A stretch of DNA of 64,000 bases, taken from assembly GCA_963666535.1 (NCBI GenBank), contig OY762913.1:1550001-1614000 (forward strand), written 5' to 3'. Shown piece after piece: positions 33,308 through 40,688 of this stretch. This DNA is from G963666535 sp963666535 (GTDB taxonomy: Bacteria; Bacillota; Clostridia; Oscillospirales; Oscillospiraceae). A program made the translations under genes and the position numbers. Positions within the stretch are counted from its first letter, which is position 1, and the number at the start of each line of letters is the position of its first letter. The notes beneath the pieces were generated by a model. That model made no database searches. It was not told the DNA's origin and saw only the letters and a list, made by a program, of their open reading frames with translations.

Positions 33308-33693
33308 GCGAGGCCCTCCTTCAGCAGCGAATACGCTTTTTGAAGCATATCCACATCAAAATACCCGAAGTGGCATTCTTCTTCCGGGACACCGAGTCGC
33401 TCGGACAGCCAGTGATAAGCCTTGCGGCGGGGATTGCTGCCTTTACTCGGCTTGCCTTTCCACCTGGCGTCAAAAAGGCTGTGGCAAGCCATCTTCATGT
33501 TTCGCATCTCCTTGTTGGAGAGAATCCCAAGGGCCTCTTTTGGCTGCGGTTCATGGGTACCGACGTAGGCCCCACACTGCGTGCAGAGATAGCACATACC
33601 GCTTCCGTATTCGCGTCCATATACTGCGGCGTTTGAGGTATAAATAACCCTGCCTCCGCAGATGTTGCAGGTTGTGGGATGCAGATCAATCAT
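33304..33693 (-). CDS. DUF3268-like zinc-finger protein
   Basis: The 129-residue protein has two cysteine pairs (TTCNICGGRVIYT; YLCTQCGAYVGTH) and the conserved PQPKEALGILSN...ARWKGKPSKG...AYHWLSERLG region of the DUF3268 zinc-finger-containing family. Members are common in Firmicutes phages and their role is not known. Start ATG at 33693, directly after the upstream stop. Confidence 0.78.
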   Translation of the reverse strand: MIDLHPTTCNICGGRVIYTSNAAVYGREYGSGMCYLCTQCGAYVGTHEPQPKEALGILSNKEMRNMKMACHSLFDARWKGKPSKGSNPRRKAYHWLSERLGVPEEECHFGYFDVDMLQKAYSLLKEGLA

Positions 33694-33912
33694 TCATTCT
33701 CGACCCCTCTCGTTGGCGGTCTCGTCCCAGGCATCGACAGTGGAGATGCAGTTGTCGCAGCCGACGATATCGCCATCGTTGTTCTTGTAAAAAGTGTCCG
33801 TCTCTTCCCCGCAAATGGGGCAGACAGGATATTTCGGCTCTTTTCCGTCTGGGTAGCCCGTGCGTTCTAAGTTCTGCACAATCGGATCATCCGGGAGATC
33901 ATGCGGATTCAT
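33694..33912 (-). CDS. Small zinc-ribbon phage protein (72 aa)
   Basis: A 72-residue protein with one zinc ribbon (YPVCPICGEETDTFYKNNDG...GCDNCIS). The ATG at 33912 overlaps the stop of the small gene upstream (ATGA) and has GGAAGGAACG ahead of it. The frame is open further upstream, but that part is out of frame with, and covered by, the DUF3560 tail gene. Function unknown. Confidence 0.6.
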   Translation of the reverse strand: MNPHDLPDDPIVQNLERTGYPDGKEPKYPVCPICGEETDTFYKNNDGDIVGCDNCISTVDAWDETANERGRE

Positions 33913-34079
33913 GCTTGTCCGCGTTCCTTCCAATTGACCCCGCAGATCTGGCAAGCTGCATACAGTGCGTTCTGGTTGCGGAGCCGCTGCCACGCCTTGA
34001 CCGACGGTGCCCAGCGAAAGCCGCATGATTTGAGCTTTTGCGTCATGGCGTCATCCTGGCGTTCATCGAAGCGGATCAT
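33909..34079 (-). CDS. DUF3560 C-terminal module encoded separately (56 aa)
   Basis: A 56-residue frame from ATG (34079) to TGA (33909). The product reads MIRFDERQDD...LKSCGFRWAPS...AWQR, the C-terminal motif of DUF3560 proteins (FxWSP...AWQR). The upstream gene at 34076 encodes the N-terminal part and ends at the four-base ATGA overlap. In the family both parts are usually one chain. This may be a split gene with coupled translation or a -1 frameshift; the sequence alone cannot tell. Confidence 0.6.
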   Translation of the reverse strand: MIRFDERQDDAMTQKLKSCGFRWAPSVKAWQRLRNQNALYAACQICGVNWKERGQA

Positions 34080-34624
34080 TCCCGGTTGGTGGTGGGGTCG
34101 CTCTCGATCTCACCGCCGTCAAACTCGATCAGCTCCGCAGGCATGTTGTCGATGCGTTCCAGATTTGCGATACGCTCTTTCGCGGCCTTGATGTCCCTGC
34201 CGAGATACGGAAGGGTGTACCAAGGCGCCGGTTCGGTTCCGTTCTTCCTCGCCTCTTTGTTGAAGGCCTTAACCCGGTCCCTCTCAGTTTCCAGCTTTGC
34301 GACCTTCTCCTGAAGCTTCTCAATCGCGGCCGGATCGTCCGAAGAAATCGCGCTGTTGCTCTCTGCGGCGTCGGCTTTTTCAGCGTAATAATCGGCTTTG
34401 TCGGACAGGCCAACGGACTTGTCCATCAGCTTCGCGCTTTTGGCCCTAAGGTTCGGAAGTGCAGGCCGACCGATGATGTTTGGCTGCCCGAGCGGGATAT
34501 CCTTCACAAAATCGAAACTTCTCTTGCTTGCCGCATCTGATTCTTTTGATGCCTTATAGGCTGCGTCGTTCAGTCGGTCTATCCTGGCTTGACGGCGCTC
34601 TTCGTAATCTTCTCTTCCTGGCAT
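34076..34624 (-). CDS. DUF3560 family protein, N-terminal part
   Basis: The 182-residue protein has the DUF3560 pattern: YEERRQARIDRLNDAAYKA, then PLGQPNIIGRPAL, RAKSAKLMDKSV, and coiled coil (IEKLQEKVAKLETERDRV). It ends FDGGEIESDPTTNRE, where family members run on into the RIxF...GFRWSP module. That module is found in the next frame at 34079-33909. AAAGGAGAGG precedes the ATG. DUF3560 proteins are frequent on phages and plasmids; role unknown. Confidence 0.78.
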   Translation of the reverse strand: MPGREDYEERRQARIDRLNDAAYKASKESDAASKRSFDFVKDIPLGQPNIIGRPALPNLRAKSAKLMDKSVGLSDKADYYAEKADAAESNSAISSDDPAAIEKLQEKVAKLETERDRVKAFNKEARKNGTEPAPWYTLPYLGRDIKAAKERIANLERIDNMPAELIEFDGGEIESDPTTNRE

Positions 34625-35043
34625 ATTGCGCCTCTCCTTTGTTCAAAATCTGCGATGCATTGCCTGACCTGATGGGTGAGCCAGTCCTGCATGGTATCAA
34701 ACCCATCGGACCGCACAAGGCGTTGCAACTGCTCATATTCATCATCCTCAAGGCGGCATGATATGCGGCACTTCAGGCGATGACCACCGGATTTGTGCTT
34801 TTTAGCGGTTGGTTCGGAATTGGCTTGCTGCGGAAGATCTGCAGGCTGCGTAGGCTGCGCGGCGGGATACTTCACGAACAATGCTTCATAGCCGTCAGGA
34901 TGGAGTACAACGCCGTATTTCTCCGGCTTTGAGCACTTGGAAAGCAGCGTCTTGTCGAAGCTGGGGAAGCGGGCCTTGACCACGCGGACGGCTTCCTTCG
35001 GCGCAATGCCTCCGGCCGACAGTGTTTCTTTCAGGTTGTTCAT
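34579..35043 (-). CDS. Conserved phage protein of unknown function
   Basis: A 154-residue protein. The N-terminal half has a domain ending GYEALFVKYPA; after a Pro/Gln linker comes a ribbon-helix-helix-like segment (HRLKCRISCRLEDDEYEQLQRLVRSDG, MQDWLTHQVRQC). This suggests a small DNA-binding domain at the C-terminus. Its ATG overlaps the upstream stop (TGATG) and its end overlaps the DUF3560 gene by 46 bases. Confidence 0.55.
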   Translation of the reverse strand: MNNLKETLSAGGIAPKEAVRVVKARFPSFDKTLLSKCSKPEKYGVVLHPDGYEALFVKYPAAQPTQPADLPQQANSEPTAKKHKSGGHRLKCRISCRLEDDEYEQLQRLVRSDGFDTMQDWLTHQVRQCIADFEQRRGAICQEEKITKSAVKPG

Positions 35044-35198
35044 CAGCTATACCGCCTCTCCTGATTGACAGCTGAGCTTGATACTGATATGATGCCGATA
35101 GGTTTATTTTCCCGGGGCCGTGTCTGTGACAGCAGCGCGGCCTCTTTCTTTTGTGTGATCGCACCGCCCGCTTTGGGGTTAATAACAGCTCCTTTCAT
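35043..35198 (-). CDS. Small phage protein (51 aa)
   Basis: A 51-residue frame from ATG (35198) to TGA (35043), with AAAGGAGCAC upstream. The product begins MKGAVINPKAGGAITQKK. A second in-frame ATG lies six codons upstream, but it contains the ribosome site. Function unknown. Confidence 0.5.
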   Translation of the reverse strand: MKGAVINPKAGGAITQKKEAALLSQTRPRENKPIGIISVSSSAVNQERRYS

Positions 35199-35237
35199 CT
35201 TGTGTGCTCCTTTCATTAGGCTGGCTCCGTTGCTTTG

Positions 35238-35435
35238 TTATTTGCCGCTGTGATCGCTTTCAGCTTCTCCGCTTGCAGCCGCTTTTCTGGCCATCCGCGC
35301 CGCTGTCTTGGCGTCCAAGGCCTCACGGCCACCGGGCATAGCCAAGATGGTTTTAAGCAGATCGAGCGTTCCGGCCGCGAGTCTGTCAATGGCGGGTTGC
35401 GGCATTTTGCCGATATCTATGTAGGTCGTGTCCAT
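35238..35435 (-). CDS. Small conserved early phage protein (65 aa)
   Basis: A 65-residue protein (MDTTYIDIGKMPQPAIDRL, TLDLLKTILAMPGGREAL) typical of the first genes of the early operon of Firmicutes prophages, just after the Cro-type regulator. AAGGAGGCAGAC-like bases (GGGAGGAGGCAG) precede the ATG. Function unknown. Confidence 0.55.
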   Translation of the reverse strand: MDTTYIDIGKMPQPAIDRLAAGTLDLLKTILAMPGGREALDAKTAARMARKAAASGEAESDHSGK

Positions 35436-35452
35436 GTCTGCCTCCTCCCATA

Positions 35453-35472
35453 GTGTTTAACGGATTAAACAC
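35453..35472. repeat. Perfect 8-bp inverted repeat at end of cro-like gene
   Basis: GTGTTTAA (35453-35460) and TTAAACAC (35465-35472) flank CGGA. A related half-site (TGTTTAATCGG) lies at 35684-35694 in the promoter region, so this could be an operator as well as an mRNA hairpin. Confidence 0.5.
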
Positions 35473-35665
35473 AGTCGGCAAAAAAAATCTTGTCCACCGT
35501 AGTGTTCAAGGCCTGTGCAAGTTTGACCAGCGTTTTGGTAGAAACTGCTCTTTTAGTACCGTTTTCAAGGGCGGATACCGTGCCGCGGCTGATGCCGCTC
35601 TTTTCACAGAGTTCCTCCTGAGACATTTTGAGGGCGACCCTGACTTCCTTGATTCTGTACCCCAT
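35465..35665 (-). CDS. Cro-type HTH regulator
   Basis: The 66-residue protein is a single Xre-type helix-turn-helix (IKEVRVALKMSQEELCEKSGISRGTVSALENGTKR) with a final TVDKIFF strand. Size, position as first gene of the early operon, and divergence from the CI-type gene at 35839 fit Cro. AAAGGAGGTAAC precedes the ATG. The stop is inside the palindrome GTGTTTAA-CGGA-TTAAACAC (35453-35472). Confidence 0.85.
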   Translation of the reverse strand: MGYRIKEVRVALKMSQEELCEKSGISRGTVSALENGTKRAVSTKTLVKLAQALNTTVDKIFFADCV

Positions 35666-35708
35666 GTAGTTACCTCCTTTCGAAATGTTTAATCGGCTGC
35701 ACAGTCAC

Positions 35709-35737
35709 ATAGTACATCGCAAATTTTTACGTGTCAA
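35709..35737 (-). promoter_or_regulatory. Early promoter for cro-like operon
   Basis: On the minus strand TTGACA (35737-35732) and TACTAT (35714-35709) are 17 bases apart. This is a good vegetative promoter for the cro-like gene and the early operon. Confidence 0.8.
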
Positions 35738-35745
35738 GAGGATTG

Positions 35746-35756
35746 CACAAATTGTG
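35746..35756. promoter_or_regulatory. Putative phage repressor operator (CACAAATTGTG)
   Basis: An 11-bp palindrome CACAA-A-TTGTG lies between the -35 boxes of the divergent promoters, where CI or Cro would control both. A related TTTCACAAATACG is found at 35767-35779. Confidence 0.55.
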
Positions 35757-35779
35757 TTCAATTTATTTCACAAATACGA

Positions 35780-35809
35780 TTGACATAGCAAAGGGCAAGA
35801 ATGTATAAT
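35780..35809 (+). promoter_or_regulatory. Promoter for CI-like repressor
   Basis: TTGACA (35780-35785), an 18-base spacer and TATAAT (35804-35809), 30 bases ahead of the repressor ATG. It is a near-perfect vegetative promoter. Confidence 0.82.
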
Positions 35810-35838
35810 GGATTGAACGTAGCGAGGAGGAATTCCGT

Positions 35839-36237
35839 ATGGATTTGCGAAATTTTATAATTAAATACAGGTCTGAACACAGCCTTTCGCAGCGCCAGTT
35901 TTCTGAAGCGTGCGGTATGTCGAATGGTTATATATCAATGATTGAACGCGGTGAAAATCCGAAGACTAAGCTGCCTGTAACTCCCACGCTTACGGCCTTA
36001 AAGAAGATAGCTTCTGGTATGGGGATGACTCTGTCTGCGTTGCTTACAGAGGTTGATGATATGGATGTTAATCTAATCGATAATTCGTCCCCAAAAAAGA
36101 CCGCCCTCAACATAGAGAGCGGTCTGATGGATGACGCTGATTCTGAAATTGTCAGCATTATTTTATCTCTGTCTCAGAATAAAAAGGCAGAGGCTCTTCG
36201 CTATCTTCGTTATCTTGCAAAGAGCGAAGATATGTAA
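35839..36237 (+). CDS. CI-type HTH repressor
   Basis: The 132-residue protein has an N-terminal Xre helix-turn-helix (LSQRQFSEACGMSNGYISMIERGENPK) and a C-terminal helical part (DSEIVSIILSLSQNKKAEALRYL) that may dimerise. It lacks a LexA-type peptidase domain, so induction must differ from lambda CI. GGAGGAATTC precedes the ATG. It is divergent from the cro-like gene, the classic lysogeny switch layout. Confidence 0.85.
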   Translation: MDLRNFIIKYRSEHSLSQRQFSEACGMSNGYISMIERGENPKTKLPVTPTLTALKKIASGMGMTLSALLTEVDDMDVNLIDNSSPKKTALNIESGLMDDADSEIVSIILSLSQNKKAEALRYLRYLAKSEDM

Positions 36238-36313
36238 ATAGCGCACACTTGCTGTCCGCCGGCACATCTTCGAGAAGGCGCAGTAGTTCCAGGACTTTCT
36301 TACTTGATGCCAT
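36158..36313 (-). CDS. Possible small protein antisense to the repressor end (51 aa)
   Basis: A 51-residue frame from ATG (36313) to TAA (36158) with AAAGGATCGG upstream. The product, MASSKKVLELLRLLEDVPADSK and so on, is amphipathic and has normal composition, unlike most antisense frames. Its last 80 bases lie opposite the 3' end of the repressor gene. It may be a real small gene or chance; no family is recognised. Confidence 0.35.
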   Translation of the reverse strand: MASSKKVLELLRLLEDVPADSKCALFTYLRSLQDNEDSEEPLPFYSETEIK

Positions 36314-36465
36314 ATTCGCCGATCCTTTCTTTTATTCTGCCGGCAGTGTAATTAGTGTACCACGGTTTTAGATTTCTTGCAGCGAAAAGATAATTAATCA
36401 CTTTCGACTGACATCGACCAGTGATATCCTGTATATGGGAATTTGTGTTGTGAAGGAGGGCGTTT
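36238..36465. other. Intergenic region before lipoprotein gene
   Basis: Apart from the possible antisense frame (36158-36313) this 228-base stretch holds an AT-rich part (36355-36400) and GAAGGAGGGCG before the lipoprotein start. No terminator or strong promoter could be placed with confidence. Confidence 0.4.
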
Positions 36466-36996
36466 ATGAAACGGATAGTATTATTTTTTGCTGTCATTGC
36501 ATTACTGCTTTCATGCGTAGCGTGTGGCAACGCAACCGGATCGGCGGAGCAGAGCAACGGAACGGGGTCTCCAGAGGCGAGTGAGAACGTGATTCCAGAA
36601 GAAACATTGCAAGAAATCAAAAAATCAATGTCTGGTCTTTTCGATGGTATATATGAATATACCACCTCCGTCACAGAAAAAGATGGTGGCGTGGTGATTG
36701 GCCTAACAATGTCTGGCGGAATGCTGGATGAAACATTCTCTGATTTTGTGGTCTATGGATCGGCCGCGGCTGAAGAAGCAATATCACAAGCAGATGTGAA
36801 ACTGACAACATTCCGCGTTATTTTCGACATAAAAGAAAACGGAAGTGACGGGCGCTCTGGTATTTTGTGCTGGAGCAGCGATGACTTGTTAACGGGTTTG
36901 TTGACGGATTCTACACTGAATCGCAATGTTCTCAAAGCAGACGCAACCCCAGAGTATATTGCTGACACATACGGGACGCTCGAGCCGGGAAACTGA
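36466..36996 (+). CDS. Prophage-carried lipoprotein
   Basis: The 176-residue protein has a lipoprotein signal (MKRIVLFFAVIALLLSC, lipobox LLSC with Cys17), a Ser/Gly-rich linker and a globular domain of ~130 residues (ETLQEIKKSMSGLFDGIYEY, VVIGLTMSGGMLDETF). It would be anchored on the outer face of the membrane. It lies between repressor and integrase, the usual place for lysogenic conversion genes, and may act in superinfection exclusion; that is inference. GAAGGAGGGC precedes the ATG. Confidence 0.75.
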   Translation: MKRIVLFFAVIALLLSCVACGNATGSAEQSNGTGSPEASENVIPEETLQEIKKSMSGLFDGIYEYTTSVTEKDGGVVIGLTMSGGMLDETFSDFVVYGSAAAEEAISQADVKLTTFRVIFDIKENGSDGRSGILCWSSDDLLTGLLTDSTLNRNVLKADATPEYIADTYGTLEPGN

Positions 36997-37025
36997 AAAG
37001 CATTTCAGAATAGAGGTGACGCCGA

Positions 37026-38657
37026 TTGCCGGCAAAGAAAAAGCAGGCCAAAAATCCGCAAGAGCAGGAGCCCGGCGTCATTTACGCTCGGTATTCCAGC
37101 CACGCGCAAAAGGATGCATCTATTGAGCAGCAGGTCGAGGAGTGCGAAAAATACGCTCGGGAAATCGGGCTACACATTGTAGGAACATACTCTGACCGCG
37201 CCATTTCCGGAAAGACCGATCGGCGTGCCGACTTCCAGCGAATGATGCGCGACGCCGAGAAAGGCAAATTCAAGTATGTCATCGCGTGGAAGTCAAACCG
37301 CATGGGGCGGAATATGCTCCAGGCCATGATGAACGAGGCGAGGCTTCAGGACTTGGAAATCCGCGTCCTCTACACGGAGGAGGACTTCGACGACACCGCG
37401 GCCGGCCGCTTTGCGCTCCGCTCCATGATGAACGTCAATCAGTTTTATTCTGAAAACATGGCCGAGGACATAAAGCGCGGTCTTTACGACAACGCCGCAA
37501 ACTGCAAGGTGGCAAACGGACACCTCCCATACGGATACAAAGCCGACGAGGATTTGAAGTATACACTCGACGAGCCAAAGGCTGCCGTGGTTCAGGAAAT
37601 ATATGCCCGCGTTTCTTGCGGAGAGCCCATCGTCGATATTTATACGGATTTGAACAGCCGGGGGTTGACGACTTCGCTCGGGAATCAGTGGGGCAGGAGC
37701 AGCTTCAATAAGTTGCTGTCAAATGAGCGGTACTTGGGGATATACATTTACGGGGATGTCCGCATTGAGGGCGGCGTTCCTCGAATTATCAGCGACGAGC
37801 TGTTCTACAAGGTGCAGGAGGTGTTAAAAACGAAAAAGAACGCCAGAGGCCGTCATCGAAACGATGCTGCGAATTATCTACTCACCGGGAAGCTATACTG
37901 CGGTCATTGTAAAAGCCCCATGACGGGTATCTCCGGCACCAGCCGAACCGGGGACTTACATTACTACTATGTTTGCCAAAAGAAGCGGCAGGAAAAGTCA
38001 TGTGAAAAGAAGAACGTCAAGCGGGACGAAATCGAGTTGCAGCTTGCAAAGGCGATAAAGGAATACTGCTTGACCGACGAGCTGATCGAATGGTACGCCG
38101 ACCAAACCGTGGGATATTTCAAGCGGCAGTCTGAAACCGACCGCATCAAAGGGCTGGAGGATGAGCTGGCCGACACGCAGCGCAGTATAAAGAATACGCT
38201 CAAAGCCATTGATGCCGGAATCATCACAGAAAGCACCAGAGCGCACCTTATGGAACTGGAGGCGAAACAATCGAAGCTTACTGGATTAATCTCTGCCAAT
38301 AAAGCCGACATTGTTCAGGTTGACCGTGAGGACCTTATCAGTAGCATGGGAATGGTGAGGGATGGTGATATCCACGACAAGAAATATCAAGCGCTACTAT
38401 TTGACACTTTTCTTATACGGGTCTATTTGTATGATGACGACCTGGAACTTATATTCAGTTGCCCTGGCATAAAAAAATCAATAAGAATCCCGTTGGATGT
38501 ATCAGCCGTCGAAAACATAGAAGCGACAGCCACCGCTAAGGTTCGTTTAAGCTCCACTTTGAGCCACCAAAAAGACATAGCTTCCCTCGGGGGAGCTATG
38601 TCTTTCTTTATGGGAAAAAGTATGGTATTATGGATTCAGAGTTTATTATTTCATTAG
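37026..38657 (+). CDS. Large serine recombinase (phage integrase)
   Basis: This 543-residue protein has the resolvase domain (IYARYSSHAQ with catalytic Ser24, SDRAISGKTDRRADFQRM, WKSNRMGRN), a recombinase domain (PYGYKADEDLKY, LLSNERYLGIYIYG), a zinc ribbon (LYCGHCKSPM...CEKKNV) and a C-terminal coiled coil (IKGLEDELADTQRSIKNTLKAID). It catalyses prophage integration. The TTG start at 37026 has GAGGTG upstream. The last ~30 codons run through a hairpin repeat (38574-38648), so the native C-terminus may have been altered at the prophage boundary. Confidence 0.92.
   Translation: MPAKKKQAKNPQEQEPGVIYARYSSHAQKDASIEQQVEECEKYAREIGLHIVGTYSDRAISGKTDRRADFQRMMRDAEKGKFKYVIAWKSNRMGRNMLQAMMNEARLQDLEIRVLYTEEDFDDTAAGRFALRSMMNVNQFYSENMAEDIKRGLYDNAANCKVANGHLPYGYKADEDLKYTLDEPKAAVVQEIYARVSCGEPIVDIYTDLNSRGLTTSLGNQWGRSSFNKLLSNERYLGIYIYGDVRIEGGVPRIISDELFYKVQEVLKTKKNARGRHRNDAANYLLTGKLYCGHCKSPMTGISGTSRTGDLHYYYVCQKKRQEKSCEKKNVKRDEIELQLAKAIKEYCLTDELIEWYADQTVGYFKRQSETDRIKGLEDELADTQRSIKNTLKAIDAGIITESTRAHLMELEAKQSKLTGLISANKADIVQVDREDLISSMGMVRDGDIHDKKYQALLFDTFLIRVYLYDDDLELIFSCPGIKKSIRIPLDVSAVENIEATATAKVRLSSTLSHQKDIASLGGAMSFFMGKSMVLWIQSLLFH
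38574..38648 (+). repeat. Hairpin repeat, copy 1 (end of integrase)
   Basis: GACATAGCT pairs with AGCTATGTC, followed by TTTCTTTATGGG and TATGGTATTATG. The unit is 67/75 identical to the copy at 39182. It acts as a terminator-like hairpin and carries a -10-like TATTAT. It lies directly before the GNAT gene. Confidence 0.75.
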
Positions 38658-38687
38658 ACAAACAGAAGCTTGCGGAGGAATTTCTAT

Positions 38688-39140
38688 ATGAGATATAAAT
38701 ATACAAATGGGTCTGAACCAGACTTTATTTTATTGTGCCATGAACTGGATGAATTTCTGAATAAATTGGTTGGCGGAGAAGAAAACCGTTTGCAATATAT
38801 TCCATATAATCAGTTAGACGATATTCACGATGTTGTTATAGTTTACGACGGGGATAAACCTATAGGTTGTGCAAGTTTTAAGCATTATGATGTTGTAACG
38901 GCAGAGGTAAAACGCGTATTCATTAGGGAAGAATATCGCGGAAAAGATATTTCAAAAAAATTGATGGAATTGTTGGAGCAAAGCGCAAAGAAACAAGGCT
39001 ATAAAAAATTTGTACTGGAGTCCGGTGAGCCATTGATTGCCGCAATGAAATTATACAGGACCATTGGTTATTTTAAAATTAAAAATTTCGGGCAATACAA
39101 AGATATGCTAGATTCCGTCTGCATGGAGAAAATACTGTAA
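38688..39140 (+). CDS. GNAT family N-acetyltransferase
   Basis: A 150-residue GNAT enzyme: IVYDGDKPIGCASFKHYD (strands 2-4), VKRVFIREEYRGKDISKKLMELLEQ, which contains the acetyl-CoA motif (RxxGxx), and FVLESGEPLIAAMKLYRTIGYFKI (strand 5 and motif B). The substrate is unknown. The ATG at 38688 has GGAGGAATTTC upstream; the TTG start six codons earlier covers that site. AT content is higher than in the prophage. It is flanked on both sides by copies of the hairpin repeat. Confidence 0.88.
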   Translation: MRYKYTNGSEPDFILLCHELDEFLNKLVGGEENRLQYIPYNQLDDIHDVVIVYDGDKPIGCASFKHYDVVTAEVKRVFIREEYRGKDISKKLMELLEQSAKKQGYKKFVLESGEPLIAAMKLYRTIGYFKIKNFGQYKDMLDSVCMEKIL

Positions 39141-39181
39141 TTTTCAGTATGTAACTTAATTAGAGATTATACTAACTGTAA

Positions 39182-39256
39182 GGCATAGATTCCCTCCGGG
39201 GAGCTATGTCTTTCTTTATGGGAAAAAATATGGTATTATGAATTCTAAGGTTATTA
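39182..39256 (+). repeat. Hairpin repeat, copy 2 (before the IS-broken gene)
   Basis: GGCATAGAT/GAGCTATGTC hairpin, TTTCTTTATGGG, and TATGGTATTATG, 67/75 identical to copy 1. It lies about 70 bases before the start of the membrane-protein gene broken by the IS. Confidence 0.75.
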
Positions 39257-39358
39257 CGAAGCTTAAATAAGTTTTATTACATAATTTTAGCGGAAAATTT
39301 TTGATACAATGAGGAGATAGGCTATGAAGAATTTTAAGCAAGCGATTGGTTTCATTGT

Positions 39359-39366
39359 GTATATAG
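39359..39366. repeat. Left target-site duplication GTATATAG
   Basis: The 8 bases GTATATAG lie just outside the left inverted repeat and are repeated at 40880-40887. Eight bases is the usual duplication of IS256-family elements. Confidence 0.85.
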
Positions 39367-39403
39367 GAGACCCCGAAAAATTTTGTGTAAAAGTGAATGA
39401 GAG

Positions 39404-39456
39404 ACATCCTTTTGGTCAAGAATTGGAGCAATAACAATTCAACACTGAAAGGATGT
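39404..39456 (+). promoter_or_regulatory. Hairpin that can sequester the transposase ribosome site
   Basis: ACATCCTTT (39404-39412) is the exact complement of AAAGGATGT (39448-39456), which holds the transposase Shine-Dalgarno bases. Transcripts entering from outside the element would fold this way and block translation, as in IS10 and IS50. Confidence 0.6.
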
Positions 39457-39461
39457 TTTTT

Positions 39462-40688
39462 ATGAAGGAAGCACCGGCAGAACTGATGCGAGAATACGTG
39501 AACAGCCAAAAGTTTAGCAGCACCATGGAGATTATGGGGGCCATGAAGGAAATGTTTCGTGACGTACTTCAGCAGGTCATGGAAAGCGAGCTGGACTCGG
39601 AGCTGGGCTACGAAAAAAGCGAAAGAGCGTCGCAAACCGCTGTCGAACCGGAAGCTAAGAATTACCGAAATGGGTATTCGCAAAAGACAGTCAAGACGCA
39701 ATTGGGCGAGGTGGAGATCAAGGTGCCCCGGGATCGCAACGGAAAATATGAGCCTCAAATCATCGAAAGATACAGCCGAAACGCCGACGGCATGGAGGAA
39801 AAGATTCTTTCCCTGTATGCCTGTGGCATGAGTCAGCGGGATATAGCGGAGCAGATTAAGAGCCTTTATGATGTGGAAATCTCCCCAGAGCTAGTGAGTA
39901 AGATCAGCGAGAAAATCATGCCGGAGGTTTCGGCATGGCAGAACAGACCGTTGGAACCCGTCTATCCATTTGTATTTTTGGACGCTATTCATTACAAGGT
40001 CAAGGAAAATCACCAGTATGTCACCAAGGCTTCCTATGTGGTACTTGGCATCACCATGGATGGCAGAAAGGACATTCTTGGCGTTTGGATCGGGGAACAT
40101 GAGAGCAGCAAGTTTTGGCTTTCTGTGTTGAATGACCTCAAAAGCAGGGGTGTTTTGGATGTTTATCTGTTCTGTGTGGACGGGCTGAAGGGCTTCTGCG
40201 AGGCCATCAATGCCGTTTACCCCCAAGCGCAAATCCAACGCTGCATCATCCATCAGATCCGCAGCTCCACCCGCTATGTGAGCTACAAGGATATCAAGGC
40301 GCTCATGGCTGATTTGAAACTGGTCTATAAAGCCGTCACGGAAGACGAAGCGTTGGAGCATTTGATGGCATTCCGTGAAAAGTGGGGTAAACAGTATCCC
40401 TCCTGCGTCAAGAGCTGGGAAGAAAACTGGGACATTCTGAGCACCTTTTTCGCATACCCCGCCGAAATCCGGCGCATCATATACACGACAAACATCATTG
40501 AGGGTCTTAACCGCCAGTTTCGGCAAATCACCAAAAATAAACCCAGCTTTACCAGCGATGACTCCCTGCGCAAGATGCTGTATCTGGCATCTAAAAAAAT
40601 TGTCGAACACTGGACGTCCAGATGTCGAAACTGGGATATGGTATTAAGCCAGCTCAACCTGATGTTTTCTGAGCGAGCCGCAGTCTGA
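39462..40688 (+). CDS. IS256-family transposase
   Basis: A 408-residue DDE transposase of the IS256/Mutator-like family. Signature parts are GEVEIKVPRDRNG, FLDAIHYKV (first Asp), CVDGLKGF (second Asp), QRCIIHQIRSS, and the helix with TTNIIEGLNRQFR (Glu). It cuts and pastes the element. The ATG at 39462 has GAAAGG at nine bases; an ATG three codons upstream overlaps that site. The gene is intact. Confidence 0.95.
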   Translation: MKEAPAELMREYVNSQKFSSTMEIMGAMKEMFRDVLQQVMESELDSELGYEKSERASQTAVEPEAKNYRNGYSQKTVKTQLGEVEIKVPRDRNGKYEPQIIERYSRNADGMEEKILSLYACGMSQRDIAEQIKSLYDVEISPELVSKISEKIMPEVSAWQNRPLEPVYPFVFLDAIHYKVKENHQYVTKASYVVLGITMDGRKDILGVWIGEHESSKFWLSVLNDLKSRGVLDVYLFCVDGLKGFCEAINAVYPQAQIQRCIIHQIRSSTRYVSYKDIKALMADLKLVYKAVTEDEALEHLMAFREKWGKQYPSCVKSWEENWDILSTFFAYPAEIRRIIYTTNIIEGLNRQFRQITKNKPSFTSDDSLRKMLYLASKKIVEHWTSRCRNWDMVLSQLNLMFSERAAV

